Positions 53,167 through 63,060 of a DNA stretch of 64,000 bases are shown here, piece after piece. The position numbers and the translations under genes were made by a program. How positions within the stretch are numbered: position 1 is the stretch's first letter; every line of letters begins with the position of its first letter. Below the pieces are notes generated by a model. It did no database searches. It was not told where the DNA came from and saw only the letters and a list, made by a program, of their open reading frames with translations. The stretch comes from a virus. The stretch is taken from IMG/VR virus record IMGVR_UViG_3300008952_000030, positions 1 to 64,000 of that record, one strand, 5' to 3'.

Positions 53167-54223
53167 CATTAAGAATATGAGTTCCGCTTTCTCTTTGAGA
53201 GCCCGATGTCTGCAATACAAACCTTCCGTTGTCTCTCAGCTCTTGTGCGTTACGGGCGCCACTATATGAAAAGCCGCTTCGAATATTCTGATGAATATCC
53301 TCGAGAATCGGCTTCACACTGCCTTTGTACGGTATAGTGGTAGCTACCCCCTCAAGCGAGCTAGCAGTGCCTCTCCAAGCCTCCTGAGCCTCTCTAGACG
53401 CCATTCCTCTGTACGCTTTATATGACTTGCCTGCTCCGTTGGTGAACACAGTCCCTGGTGCTTCGGCTGTGCCTGCCAGCATCGAACCCAATATAACAAA
53501 ATCTGCGCCAGCGGCTATAGCCTTCACAATATCTCCAGAGGATCGAATTCCCCCATCTGCGATGATGGGCTTTGGATCAAAGTTATACCTTTCGGATGAA
53601 TGAAACGGAGAAATTGCAGCAGTACGTGCCATGTTGCATGCCATGATTGACTGAAATGTACTTAGTCCGTGCCCAGTCTGTATTCTCGTAGAACAGATGC
53701 TACCTCCTCCAATACCGACGCGGACGGCGTCAGCACCCCAACGGCACAAATCAGCATACCCATCGTCTGTCGCAATATTACCTGCGATGATAGTTACCGT
53801 GTCGCCGAAAGCATCCTTAAGAGTTTTTAGGGCTCTCTCTACGTTCGTATGGTGCCCATGAGCAACATCGATGCATATAATATTTGCACCTGCACTGATA
53901 AGTTCTCTCGCTCTGATTTCGAAATCAACAGTGACACCAACCGCTGCGGCGATGCTCGTTGCCCCAAACTGCCTGGCAGCCTTCACAATCTTAGCTTGCT
54001 CCGCAACATAATTATATCTATGCAAAATACCGAAGCCTCCTGCAGTTGCAAGAGCCGACATCATATCCAGCTCAGTCACGGTGTCCATCGGACTTGAAAT
54101 AACTGGTAAACTAAAACTTGTACCGTTCAACTCCGCACTTGTATCTATCTCTTTTCTACTCTCGATGTCACTCTTTTGAGGCACCAAGAGAACGTCGTCG
54201 AACGACAAAGTCTCACTAAACAT
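53159..54223 (-). CDS. guaB: IMP dehydrogenase/GMP reductase without CBS domains
   Basis: 354 residues. TIM-barrel enzyme with [10 protein letters not shown] start, active-site C177 in [17 protein letters not shown], and [20 protein letters not shown] plus the flap [13 protein letters not shown]...[11 protein letters not shown]. Lacks the CBS pair of standard GuaB. IMP dehydrogenase makes XMP for GTP; GMP reductase runs GMP to IMP. The flap leaves the two hard to separate. With the PurA homologue it covers both sides of the IMP branch. Confidence 0.88.
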   Translation of the reverse strand: MFSETLSFDDVLLVPQKSDIESRKEIDTSAELNGTSFSLPVISSPMDTVTELDMMSALATAGGFGILHRYNYVAEQAKIVKAARQFGATSIAAAVGVTVDFEIRARELISAGANIICIDVAHGHHTNVERALKTLKDAFGDTVTIIAGNIATDDGYADLCRWGADAVRVGIGGGSICSTRIQTGHGLSTFQSIMACNMARTAAISPFHSSERYNFDPKPIIADGGIRSSGDIVKAIAAGADFVILGSMLAGTAEAPGTVFTNGAGKSYKAYRGMASREAQEAWRGTASSLEGVATTIPYKGSVKPILEDIHQNIRSGFSYSGARNAQELRDNGRFVLQTSGSQRESGTHILNVR

Positions 54224-54491
54224 CTTTGTTCTTCAAATCCTTTTCTATGTCTTTAACCATCTCTACCGCGCCGTCCCAGCAGGGAGGACAATAAAGATTA
54301 ACTTTCTTTTGCTTCTTTCGAACTACTATCCGCCAGGTTGATAGTTGATCCGGGTTCGTCCTATCGAACGGTGACAGACAAGCATTACATTCTTCTGGTA
54401 TCTTGTCTACCATCATGTCTATGCCGTCTTCAAACGCCTTTTGCTCTTCGCGCTTTTGCTTTCGTTTAAATTTCCTCTCGAACGAGCCCAT
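54216..54491 (-). CDS. Small zinc-ribbon-like protein
   Basis: 91 residues. Basic start (FERKFKRKQKREEQKAFEDG), C-x2-C (CNACLSPF) and C-x2-C (YCPPCWDG) knuckles enclosing RTNPDQLSTWRIVVRKKQKK: a treble-clef-type zinc site. Likely nucleic-acid or protein binding. Overlaps guaB by eight bases. Confidence 0.65.
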   Translation of the reverse strand: MGSFERKFKRKQKREEQKAFEDGIDMMVDKIPEECNACLSPFDRTNPDQLSTWRIVVRKKQKKVNLYCPPCWDGAVEMVKDIEKDLKNKDV

Positions 54492-54940
54492 CAGAAATCA
54501 CCCGTCGAACCAAGAGCGCCTGAGCCTCTTGTTGTCGTTGCGCCGTAAACATCATCATTCTGAATCTCTTCGAACTCTGGGGTTACGACTGGCACTAGCA
54601 CTGCTTGTGCCACCTTCTCGCCTGGTAGAATGGTTTGTGGTGCTCCTCCAATGTTGTGAAGGTTCACAAACACTTCCCCATCGTATCCGCTGTCGACAAC
54701 ACATGCTCCCACTACCAGCGAGCGCTTAAATGCCACCCCTGATTTGTTCTTAATCTCCAGCATGTATCCCTCTGGTACCCCAACCTTTAATCCAGTCGAA
54801 ATAAGCCTACTCTCATTCTGTTCGATTGTGAGCGGCTCCTCTACTTCTGGACAGTAAAACACGTCTGCCCCTGCGTCTGTCGTGTGCGCTCTCGCTGGGA
54901 GCTTTGCATTCTCTCTAACTTTGTAAACTTTAAGTTTCAT
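54491..54940 (-). CDS. dut: dUTPase (trimeric type)
   Basis: 149 residues with all five motifs: TTDAGADVF (I), EIKNKSGVAFKR (II, usually RSG), VVDSGYDGEVFVNLHN (III), PGEKVAQAVLVPV (IV) and TTTRGSGALGSTG (V). Splits dUTP to dUMP, keeping uracil out of DNA and feeding dTMP synthesis. One-base overlap with the zinc-ribbon gene. Confidence 0.95.
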   Translation of the reverse strand: MKLKVYKVRENAKLPARAHTTDAGADVFYCPEVEEPLTIEQNESRLISTGLKVGVPEGYMLEIKNKSGVAFKRSLVVGACVVDSGYDGEVFVNLHNIGGAPQTILPGEKVAQAVLVPVVTPEFEEIQNDDVYGATTTRGSGALGSTGDF

Positions 54941-56132
54941 TTAAAATCCTCTCCCTGTCTGAAATTTCTCTTACTGTATATGGAGTTCCAATCTCCTCCT
55001 TGATACCTTCAGCTAAGCATTGCCCCACGAATAAGAGATTGTATTTTACTGGCTTTGATTTATCCACGTTTCGGTAATCCATGATGTAGATTAATTTGTC
55101 AGCGAGTTTTTTCCTCATATCGAAAAGCTTCTTAAGAGTTCCAGCGTCTTTAATGGCTATTAATACATCGTATTCGTCTGCGTCAAAGTGGTATTTATTA
55201 TAATGATCTGCCAGATCCTTATCGATCTCGGTGAGGGGCTGCCGATAGGCGGATTCGTACTTGATGTTAATCCACTTAACTAGGTGGTGAGCCCCTAGAG
55301 ACTTTTTATGATTTTCTGCAATCTCTTTGAGTGCCTCTTCTTCGTATGTGTGAATCTTCGTTTTCACATGCACAACATTCAAATCACTCAACGCTCTAGT
55401 GATGTTCTGTTTTGCTCGTTTTTCATTCCACCTACCTCCAGTCCAGGCTTGAAGGCTGGGGAGTGCCTGTTCCGTGAGGAGTGCCTTAAGCCTCCTTTCC
55501 TCCGACTTTAACCTCGAGCGATCTGCAGCTGGCGTTGCCGGATTATCTAATTTAACCCCAATAGCTATTAGCTTTTTCGCAACGGGGTGATTCCGGATGT
55601 AAGTTTTCAAGTTATCTTTTATGTCGTCATCACTGCTCGGCATTCCATTTTCAGGATGTGCGTTGTCCTTCATCATGCGGCTTGTTTGCTCATGCTTAGG
55701 CAGACTACGGTACTCCGTGTCCAATTCAGCCACAATATATTTACACTCTGCAGCGATCGCAGCTTTCCACCTATGGTGGCCACATATTCCAACAAAAGAA
55801 GTCTTGTGTATTTCTGGGCTAATTACGACAATTGGCTTCCTGATTCCATACAACCTTTTTCCTTTGGTAGATACCCCATTTTTCGCTTGTTCAGCGTACC
55901 GAGTTACCGTGTCATGATTGAGGTTTTGGCCACGAGGCTGTGCTGTCATGTTCGTATAGTCAAACTCTACATCACCAATCGGCAAAGCCAGCAAGTTTTT
56001 ATTGTCTTCAAATTCATCGGGGGTAAAGCTTGTGTGCTCTTCGCATGCCGCCTCAATAAATTCTGGTGTGCGGTATTTGTCGTAATATTCACCTAATTGT
56101 TCAAAGGCTTTTATGTTTTGTGTTTTACTCAT
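54930..56132 (-). CDS. ParB/sulfiredoxin-like protein
   Basis: 400 residues from ATG 56132. RKPIVVISPEIHKTSFVGIC then GHHRWKAAIAAECKYIVAEL (residues ~110-150) is the ParB-type core (G-x-H-R-W-x-A). In phages such domains occur in nucleases, nucleotide-dependent DNA binders and transcription regulators. The helical remainder has basic stretches (DRSRLKSEERRLKALLTEQA). Lies between DnaE and dUTPase, so a replication role is likely. An upstream in-frame extension is inside dnaE and rejected. Confidence 0.75.
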   Translation of the reverse strand: MSKTQNIKAFEQLGEYYDKYRTPEFIEAACEEHTSFTPDEFEDNKNLLALPIGDVEFDYTNMTAQPRGQNLNHDTVTRYAEQAKNGVSTKGKRLYGIRKPIVVISPEIHKTSFVGICGHHRWKAAIAAECKYIVAELDTEYRSLPKHEQTSRMMKDNAHPENGMPSSDDDIKDNLKTYIRNHPVAKKLIAIGVKLDNPATPAADRSRLKSEERRLKALLTEQALPSLQAWTGGRWNEKRAKQNITRALSDLNVVHVKTKIHTYEEEALKEIAENHKKSLGAHHLVKWINIKYESAYRQPLTEIDKDLADHYNKYHFDADEYDVLIAIKDAGTLKKLFDMRKKLADKLIYIMDYRNVDKSKPVKYNLLFVGQCLAEGIKEEIGTPYTVREISDRERILNET

Positions 56133-56182
56133 TGTTTTTCTCTTTTCAAATATTTGTTTAGTTTTTCTGTTTTGTGTTTTAT

Positions 56183-59100
56183 TTACGCCAACATCCTGAA
56201 GGTTCTTCCGATGCTTCTTGTCGAGAAGCCCCACTGAGCGTCCCATTGAAGCTTTGCCAAATAAGGGCGATTAACCCTAACCACGTCCTTGCCTGGGCGA
56301 ACGCCCCAACACTTGATGGTGTTCGTCTCGCTGTTGCTATCAATGACGCGAATCAGATAATAGTCCTTACCGTTGCGCGTCTTCTTCTTGATAACTTCAC
56401 GGGGCACGAACCACACAACACCAGCAGACAACTGAGGATCGTACTCTGAGATAGGTGGAATATAGTTCTTTTCCAAGCTACTCACAATGTGATCAGACAA
56501 CACCAAGTTAAACGGGAACACTCCAGTTAAGTCAACAAGATATTGAATCTCCTCTTCCTCAGTGAAGTCACCCTCTGGTGCATACTTCGTGATGTTCTCT
56601 ACCAGATGTTTTTCCTTGCGCGGGCGATCAACAGCCACTGCACTCCAAAAGTGCTTCGTACCTTCAAAACGATCGTCGACGAGAGGCTTAAGCGCACCTG
56701 AACGTGCTAGCACGTCAAGAGCCTTCTTGTTTAACTTAGAGTAAACGATGTTCTCGTTGAACAGAAACTCCTCCACCTTGTTGAATGGGCGATTGTTGAT
56801 TATTTGCTCAATAGCCTTTTCGCCCAAACCTTTAATAGATGTCAAAGGCTGAATCAATGTCTTGCCGTCTTCTGATATTTCCCAAACAGAACCAGACGTG
56901 TTAATATTCAACGGCTCGACACTGAACCCGTGTGCCTTCGCCACATTAATAGCCTTCTCCTTTCTTGTTTCAGGCTCCTTGTCGAGGAAAGCTGCTACCC
57001 ACTCAGCAGGATAGTAATTCATAAGCCACGCGCACTGAAAAGACAGCACACAATACGATACGGCATGGGACTTGTTAAAGCCATACCCCGAAAAGTACTC
57101 AAAAGTGTCCCAAAGCTCTTTCGCTTGCCACTTCTCAAGTCCCTTCTCCAAGCAGCCATCCAGAAACTTAGAATATATCTTATCCTTCTGCTCTTGCACT
57201 TCGCCTGTGCCCTTCTTTGTCAAAAGCTTACGAAGCTTGTTGCCCTCGTCAAGAGACAAGTCCTTGCCAAGACGGTGAGCCAGCATAGCAATCTGCTCCT
57301 GAAAGATGAGGAAGCCAAATGTCTCCTCTGTCACCTCTCTCACGATGTCATTGACATACTCGACTTCATCGGGAGCGTTCTTTGCTGCAATGAACTTCTT
57401 GTCCACGCCAGCGCCCAAAGGGCCCGGGCGATAAATTGAAGTGATAGCTGCAAGCTCAATGATGTTGTTGGGTGTTGCCCTCTTACAAAAAGACTGTGCT
57501 CCGTTTTCAGTAAACTGAAAAATGCCAACCCACTTGCCATCATGAAAGATGTTGTCCCACACCTGCTTATCATCTAAGTCGATGACTTCCGGGTGCAGAC
57601 GCCTATCGTAGAAAGCTCTTACGTCTTCAAACGTAGGATTCTCAATTCCCTCATGCCTTTGCAGTATGTGCCGCACGGCACCCTCTATCATCCTGAGAGA
57701 AGCAAGTCCCAAAATATCAAATTTAATAAAACCCATTGGTTCCAGATGTCGTACATTTTGTCCTTCACTCCATGGTGTCTGTCGAACACCTCCACTGTTA
57801 ATCATTGGCATCCACTCGTCTAGGTTCTCACCTATCACGACGCCTCCGGCGTGGCGGCTTGCTGAGCGTACTTGTCCATATAGCGCCTCCACGTGAGTCT
57901 TAATTCTCGGATATTTTACTAAGAATTTTTTCAGCGTATCCGAGAATTCCATGACTTCCTCAAACGTGGGAACATACACTCCTGCCGTGATGCCATGCTT
58001 CTTCTTTGCTAAGGGGGTTGCCTCAAAAAGCATCTTACCTGTAACATTGTTTACCTCGGTGAATGGCACTTCATAGAACTTAGAGATGTCCTTTATCAAT
58101 GAGCGCAGCTGCAGGGTGTTCCAGTTTGTAATTGGAACAACCGTGTCATCACCCCACTCATCAATAAGCTCTTCCTTCAAGCTCATTGGAGAACTTACAT
58201 CGTAATCGATATCAGGATAGCCGGAACCACCCTTAGTTAAAAACCTCTCAAACTGTAGTCCATACTTGATTGGATCTACCTGAGTAATACCTAGAGCATA
58301 TGAGACTAGTGCACCAGCTGCTGAGCCTCTGCCTGCGCCGACAAGCTGATTCTTTGTTGCCCTATCTGCGATAGCCTTCATGGTGAGAAAGTATTTACTG
58401 AACCCTCTGCTATCAATAACCTCTATCTCTCTATCGAGTCTGTCAATGTATTCCTGATTGTCTCCGAATCCTAGTATCCTTGCCCCCTCCATACAGAGCT
58501 TTGCTAAAGCGTCGGTTGCAGTGAGCCCATCTGGTACCACAAAGTCTGGTAAACGCACGGTGTTATCCGGAAAGAAAGACTCAATTCTATCGTGAGCAAT
58601 ATGGTACGACTCAGTGATGGACTTCATCACCAAGTCATCGTCATACTCGACTCCGCTCTCTTTTGAATACTTCTTATAAGACTCCCACATCTCATCTCCG
58701 TTTTTCGGATAAAGCTCGTAACCAATCTCTTCAACTTCAATCGGGAGTTCCATACTGAGCCACTCTGGTGAGCCCTTGCCCAGCCAGCCGAGCCTCTTGT
58801 ATAACTCTCTATCCTTCCATGCTTCAGAGTTTGGATAGTGACTGTCAGCAGTAGACAGCAGTGGGATACCGAACTCATGGTGCATCTGAATGATGTATTG
58901 ATTCAAGTCATGTTGCTCTGGTACGTTATTCCACTGCAACTCTCCATACCATTTATCACCAAAAATGGACTGCATCTTTTGCGTTGTAGTCCTCATCGCA
59001 TCTAAAACAGCGTCTGCTCCGTCCTCTCTGTTCTCCCAGTAATTACCGGCATAAATGCCCCCTAAACAAGCTGATGCAGCGATGACACCTTCACTGTGAC

Positions 59101-59629
59101 GTTTAAGCATTGCGTAATCCACTCTAGGGTATCGATAAAAATGATCACCATCGTAGGATGTCGATATCATCTTAAAAATGTTCTTAAGCCCCTCCTGGTT
59201 TTGAGCTAGCAAAATCAAGTGGCGACGTCTATTCAAGATAGATTTTATTTTCTTTTTAGATTCTTCGTTCTCAACCGTTGTGCCGCTTTGCACATCTTCC
59301 TTCTTCTTTCTGGACTTCTTTTCCAGCTTTGACTTTTCATACTCCTCCTTCCAGTTCGCGATTGATGGAATAAAGTACGCCTCACAGCCATAAATCGGCT
59401 TAAAGCTCTTGCCTTCTGCATGCATCTTTTTAGCATGCAGAACTTGATGCGCCAAGCCGTTTGCATTTCCGTGATCAGTGAGAGCAAGGGCGTCCATGCC
59501 ATTCTCATAAGCAAAGTCCATATGTTCTTGAGGGTACCCAAGAGCATCAAAGATGCTGCCTGCCACTGAATGGGCATGTAGCCCAACGAATGGGATTTCG
59601 GGCTTGTTTCTAGTCTCTGATGTCGGCAA
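56183..59629 (-). CDS. dnaE: DNA polymerase III alpha subunit (DnaE type)
   Basis: 1148 residues, full length for DnaE. PHP domain (FVGLHAHSVAGSIFDALGYP; ALTDHGNANG), palm Asp pair in GYPDIDYDVS, third Asp in FIKFDILGLASL, GAGRGSAAGALVSYALG, YRPGPLGAG, FSGYGFNKSHAVSYC, tandem helix-hairpin-helix (SIKGLGEKAIEQI) and a C-terminal OB fold (KKTRNGKDYYLIRVID). The PHP start HAHS departs from the usual HxHxxYS. Likely the viral replicase; phages more often use family A or B polymerases. No beta-clamp gene is in the window. Confidence 0.96.
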   Translation of the reverse strand: MPTSETRNKPEIPFVGLHAHSVAGSIFDALGYPQEHMDFAYENGMDALALTDHGNANGLAHQVLHAKKMHAEGKSFKPIYGCEAYFIPSIANWKEEYEKSKLEKKSRKKKEDVQSGTTVENEESKKKIKSILNRRRHLILLAQNQEGLKNIFKMISTSYDGDHFYRYPRVDYAMLKRHSEGVIAASACLGGIYAGNYWENREDGADAVLDAMRTTTQKMQSIFGDKWYGELQWNNVPEQHDLNQYIIQMHHEFGIPLLSTADSHYPNSEAWKDRELYKRLGWLGKGSPEWLSMELPIEVEEIGYELYPKNGDEMWESYKKYSKESGVEYDDDLVMKSITESYHIAHDRIESFFPDNTVRLPDFVVPDGLTATDALAKLCMEGARILGFGDNQEYIDRLDREIEVIDSRGFSKYFLTMKAIADRATKNQLVGAGRGSAAGALVSYALGITQVDPIKYGLQFERFLTKGGSGYPDIDYDVSSPMSLKEELIDEWGDDTVVPITNWNTLQLRSLIKDISKFYEVPFTEVNNVTGKMLFEATPLAKKKHGITAGVYVPTFEEVMEFSDTLKKFLVKYPRIKTHVEALYGQVRSASRHAGGVVIGENLDEWMPMINSGGVRQTPWSEGQNVRHLEPMGFIKFDILGLASLRMIEGAVRHILQRHEGIENPTFEDVRAFYDRRLHPEVIDLDDKQVWDNIFHDGKWVGIFQFTENGAQSFCKRATPNNIIELAAITSIYRPGPLGAGVDKKFIAAKNAPDEVEYVNDIVREVTEETFGFLIFQEQIAMLAHRLGKDLSLDEGNKLRKLLTKKGTGEVQEQKDKIYSKFLDGCLEKGLEKWQAKELWDTFEYFSGYGFNKSHAVSYCVLSFQCAWLMNYYPAEWVAAFLDKEPETRKEKAINVAKAHGFSVEPLNINTSGSVWEISEDGKTLIQPLTSIKGLGEKAIEQIINNRPFNKVEEFLFNENIVYSKLNKKALDVLARSGALKPLVDDRFEGTKHFWSAVAVDRPRKEKHLVENITKYAPEGDFTEEEEIQYLVDLTGVFPFNLVLSDHIVSSLEKNYIPPISEYDPQLSAGVVWFVPREVIKKKTRNGKDYYLIRVIDSNSETNTIKCWGVRPGKDVVRVNRPYLAKLQWDAQWGFSTRSIGRTFRMLA

Positions 59630-59837
59630 TTACATTCTCCAGTTCAGCCATAATAGCGGTTAATTCTTCTACCAGATCCACCCCGTTTGAGAGAGGATCC
59701 GGTAATCTTGCCATGTTGTAAATTTCTTGAAAAAGAAACTGTCTATCATGAGAAAGACTTTCAAAGGTGTAAGCCACACCTGCAGAGTCCTTAATATGAT
59801 ACGGAATTTCGTCGTATAAATCTCTAATCTCTTTCAT
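59610..59837 (-). CDS. Small helical protein
   Basis: 75 residues from ATG 59837 (GGGAG seven bases before). MKEIRDLYDEIPYHIKDSAG, then helical acidic end. Overlaps the dnaE start by 20 bases, suggesting coupled translation with the polymerase. Confidence 0.55.
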   Translation of the reverse strand: MKEIRDLYDEIPYHIKDSAGVAYTFESLSHDRQFLFQEIYNMARLPDPLSNGVDLVEELTAIMAELENVIADIRD

Positions 59838-60711
59838 CTCGTTCTCCCTTGAATAAAATTTTACTGTACTCATGATGTTTAAACATCTTCTCTCCAGGGT
59901 GCCTCAACTCTCGAAACTCTTCTGATGCTACATAAGCCGCATACTTTTGCCACGTTTCGATGTCGTAGTGCCAATCCAGTTCGATGACATTTGATTCTTC
60001 TATTCTAGCACAATTATAAATTTCGTCAAGTAAAAAATGCTTCGAACTCCATCTTTTTTCATGATTGATGGTAGTGTCCCCTCCACTACATTTATTCTTC
60101 ATGTTCCACAAGTATTCGTTATATTCTTTAGCATTCATCGTAAACGACAAATGCAAGCCCTCTCGAACTGTCTTACCCTCATACGATAGAAAGAAAGGCT
60201 TTGTGGAGGATATCTCTCTCCTGTATCCCGCAACCACTGAAGGATCATGTATGCCATACGGGAAAGAGACAAAGTACCTACTGGGGCGGAGCCATTTGCT
60301 AATTTTGTCAGACACAATAAAAGCTGTTAGTGCACCATGAAGCGCACTAAACCCGTAACTATCCCTTCGGTTTCTGTCTTTTGGGTGGATTGGCGTATAG
60401 AATATCGGTATCTGTCTCCTGTGTTCCGAGGGGTATTTCACATACGTGTGCTTGTTGAGCCAATACGGATCTTCTATATAGTCCCCCAGCCTTTTCTTGA
60501 GCAGCGGCTGAATGTCGTCATTACAAACCAACCATATCGTTTCACAGCCGGCGTACGCACATTCAACTATAGCCCTCTCAACCGCTAAGTACCGCTCACC
60601 CACCACTTGCATTGAACTGTGCCACGGTAGCCCATAATCAACTCTCGAATTTGCAATAGGCACAACGCCGGCAAGATGAAAGTTGTTTTTAAGATTGCTT
60701 CCCGTCTCCAA
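59824..60711 (-). CDS. Putative NTP-transferase-like protein
   Basis: 295 residues. LAGVVPIANSRVDYGLPWHS, VGERYLAVERAIVECAYAGC then ETIWLVCNDDI parallels the start of sugar-phosphate nucleotidyltransferases (A-G-x-x-P...R.......aG...I.vv). The Mg-binding Asp is not obvious. C-terminal part is helical with acidic and basic clusters. Neighbours MazG-like and DnaE; nucleotide metabolism is one possibility. Confidence 0.5.
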   Translation of the reverse strand: METGSNLKNNFHLAGVVPIANSRVDYGLPWHSSMQVVGERYLAVERAIVECAYAGCETIWLVCNDDIQPLLKKRLGDYIEDPYWLNKHTYVKYPSEHRRQIPIFYTPIHPKDRNRRDSYGFSALHGALTAFIVSDKISKWLRPSRYFVSFPYGIHDPSVVAGYRREISSTKPFFLSYEGKTVREGLHLSFTMNAKEYNEYLWNMKNKCSGGDTTINHEKRWSSKHFLLDEIYNCARIEESNVIELDWHYDIETWQKYAAYVASEEFRELRHPGEKMFKHHEYSKILFKGERDERD

Positions 60712-61024
60712 CGTCTACCTCTTCCAAAAACACTCTTGCAGTGTATCCCCCCGCATACTTTCTCTTCCTCACCGCAAGCTCAAACAAATCTCTCAGTGGA
60801 ATCTCAGAGTATGCTAACAGCGCCACAATAACTTCGTATACATCTACCAGCTCTTCAATACTGGGATCCTCTACGAACTCTTGCGCCTCTTCAAGCAGCT
60901 TTTCCTTTAAAAGCTCCAAATATTTTTCATCCTCTTCAATAATCTTGAATTTACAAAATCTTCCGTCCCTATCTATAAGCCCTGGTACCTTATCTCTTAC
61001 CAACTTGTTACATGTCTCCATCAT
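60689..61024 (-). CDS. MazG-like nucleotide pyrophosphohydrolase
   Basis: 111 residues. NKLVRDKVPGLIDRDG start, KLLEEAQEFVEDPSIEELVD (E-E-x-x-E metal helix) and DVYEVIVALLA (E/D of second helix) match the phosphoribosyl-ATP pyrophosphatase-like MazG clade common in phages. Hydrolyses (d)NTPs to monophosphates, removing unwanted nucleotides or alarmones. Confidence 0.85.
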   Translation of the reverse strand: MMETCNKLVRDKVPGLIDRDGRFCKFKIIEEDEKYLELLKEKLLEEAQEFVEDPSIEELVDVYEVIVALLAYSEIPLRDLFELAVRKRKYAGGYTARVFLEEVDVGDGKQS

Positions 61025-61806
61025 GCCCCTCTTTCTGATGATGTCATAATCTCAATATATTTATTCCCTTTAAATTGCAGCTTACTTATGGAAAATTTCT
61101 CTCTCCGTGTCGGCTCGAGCTTTATCGATAAAAACTTTTGTTTTCCAGCTATCGTCGTGCCATCTTTTGCTCCCCTTATCCCACTATTCTTCATGAGTTT
61201 CTCAACTTTAAATCTAGCGATAGTAGGAGAAGCATCAAAATCGTTCATTTCTTCGCTAGTCATGAAAGATTCAGAAACACAATCTTTAATATTCTTGTTT
61301 CCGTCCACCCTTTCAGATTTATAAAAATACACTTTGTTAACAAAAGGCTCTGAAGTTTTCAGCACATCAATTTCGTGTTTTGCTCCACTTCTTACGTTGA
61401 ACCAATCAAATACCCTGTACTTCTCTCCCTCTTCACCAGAGGACTCCTCCATGGTTACATTCTCGTTGTCGAACATAAAACACTTTTTGAAACTAGCATG
61501 AACACTGAACGCTCCGCCCAAAGAGACAAACATCTTATCCTTTTCGAACCTTATGCTGTCTATTGATGTACCAAACGGCACCAAGCCTGCCATGGCATGC
61601 TCCAGAACCATAAACGACCAAGCAGTCTCGGCATTAGTCGTCTTAAGCTGCAGCTCGGGAATCTCAATCTCCTCTACCTCGTCAAACGGGAAAGGCTTCT
61701 TTCTCGTATTTAATATTAATGGAATTTTGTTTTCATAAGCATGCTTCACAGCTGAGAGGCTGTGTCCAACTACAACTTCTTGAAAATCATATTTATGATT
61801 TCTCAC
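61021..61806 (-). CDS. Hypothetical conserved-type protein
   Basis: 261 residues. FQEVVVGHSLSAVKHAYENK then IPLILNTRKKPFPFDEVEEI reads like a Rossmann start, but the glycine pattern is incomplete. Long beta-rich middle and basic C-terminal part (KFLSIKLEPTRREKFSISKL). ATGA overlap with the MazG-like gene. I do not recognise it further. Confidence 0.55.
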   Translation of the reverse strand: MRNHKYDFQEVVVGHSLSAVKHAYENKIPLILNTRKKPFPFDEVEEIEIPELQLKTTNAETAWSFMVLEHAMAGLVPFGTSIDSIRFEKDKMFVSLGGAFSVHASFKKCFMFDNENVTMEESSGEEGEKYRVFDWFNVRSGAKHEIDVLKTSEPFVNKVYFYKSERVDGNKNIKDCVSESFMTSEEMNDFDASPTIARFKVEKLMKNSGIRGAKDGTTIAGKQKFLSIKLEPTRREKFSISKLQFKGNKYIEIMTSSERGA

Positions 61807-63059
61807 CTACATGCTCCTGAAACTATTGTCATAAGATTTTCATACATGCTGTCCGAGTCGCTTGTTAAATCAAAGTTTCTCCCGCCAGTGCTTACTGCCA
61901 ATTCATCCCAGCCATAAAAAGCAAGAGCAAAAGTGTACATCTTCAACCCCTCTGTAGAAACTAGTGCGGGGCCGACGGCGTGTATCGTATTTGGGGGATT
62001 CATATATGTCCTCTCGGGCTCATCCGAGAATACTACTATAATCTTATCAGCACCCTCTCTCCAATTTATAAAGAACTCAGATAATACTGGGGAAGATACC
62101 GCACCAGATGTCCACCTAGACATATTCAAATCGTTTGTCAACATAGGACTAATATTTCTCAATGCAATATATACTGCATCGAGAAGCATCTCCAGTCCTC
62201 CAACGTGAAGCCTATCAACTTCAAGAAACCTATTCAAAAAATCATTAAAAGGAGAAATGTCAGAAACCAAGCGAAGCATTTCGTAATTATCTCTTGGATT
62301 CTCTTGATCAAGCACCCTTATTGGGCCGACTATTAAACCCCACTGGATAACCTCTTCATCTGCAAACTCGCGAGAAAACCTTTGCAAGGCTTCTATCGTC
62401 GCACCTACTCTCACTCCCATAGAGCTAGACCAGTCGACTACGAATAGAATGTCAGTATTCCGTATGCCTTCGCCAAAGTCCACAACACCATCACAGTCAT
62501 TGTCGACGCCGTCACACACCTCAATAGAAGGAATCACCTCGCCTGGGCACAAGTCCTCTACCCAAATATCATTCTCAAAGTTACCCCACGTGCCATGCAT
62601 GCAAATTTGTTCTCCAGCCAGGCAGTTTCCAACACCAGCGGTTTTAACTGGGCCCGAATAGCAATTGCGGGCAATAGTTTCGTCAACGATCCCGTCGCAG
62701 TCGTCGTCGATATTGTTGCATGCTTCCTCAAAAACCTGCGGAGCAGAACACTCCACAAGGCTGCCCGAGATGCACCGTGAGACACCGGGGCCACAAGCGG
62801 TGTCGCAGTTATATGCTCCTTCGTCAATATTCCCATCACAGTCATTATCAATGCCGTCGCACTGCTCTGTAGTGCATAGCTGTGTTGCTGCATCAATGAT
62901 TTCGGCAATGGCGTCAATGGTAGGCACCGGTATGATAATTGAATCCACAGGCGGCAGAGCGACGTCGCGCACTTTGCCATCGATATCGTGGAGCGCTGGT
63001 GGCGCCGCATCATCAACGCAGGAAACAAGCAATATTAACAATAAAAGTAACTTTCTCAT
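61803..63059 (-). CDS. VWA-domain lipoprotein with MopE-type repeats
   Basis: 418 residues. Lipobox L-V-S-C14. Three Cys/Asp modules (CDGIDNDCDGNIDEG; CNNIDDDCDGIVDE; CDGVDNDCDGVVDFG), the putative metal-binding motif of MopE-like proteins of Myxococcota and relatives. Then a VWA domain with MIDAS D-W-S-S-S-M. Surface protein that likely binds Ca2+ and a partner protein. Lacks phage-type features, so it was probably taken from a host. Adjacent to a second VWA gene. Confidence 0.82.
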   Translation of the reverse strand: MRKLLLLLILLVSCVDDAAPPALHDIDGKVRDVALPPVDSIIIPVPTIDAIAEIIDAATQLCTTEQCDGIDNDCDGNIDEGAYNCDTACGPGVSRCISGSLVECSAPQVFEEACNNIDDDCDGIVDETIARNCYSGPVKTAGVGNCLAGEQICMHGTWGNFENDIWVEDLCPGEVIPSIEVCDGVDNDCDGVVDFGEGIRNTDILFVVDWSSSMGVRVGATIEALQRFSREFADEEVIQWGLIVGPIRVLDQENPRDNYEMLRLVSDISPFNDFLNRFLEVDRLHVGGLEMLLDAVYIALRNISPMLTNDLNMSRWTSGAVSSPVLSEFFINWREGADKIIVVFSDEPERTYMNPPNTIHAVGPALVSTEGLKMYTFALAFYGWDELAVSTGGRNFDLTSDSDSMYENLMTIVSGACR

Positions 63060-63060
63060 T

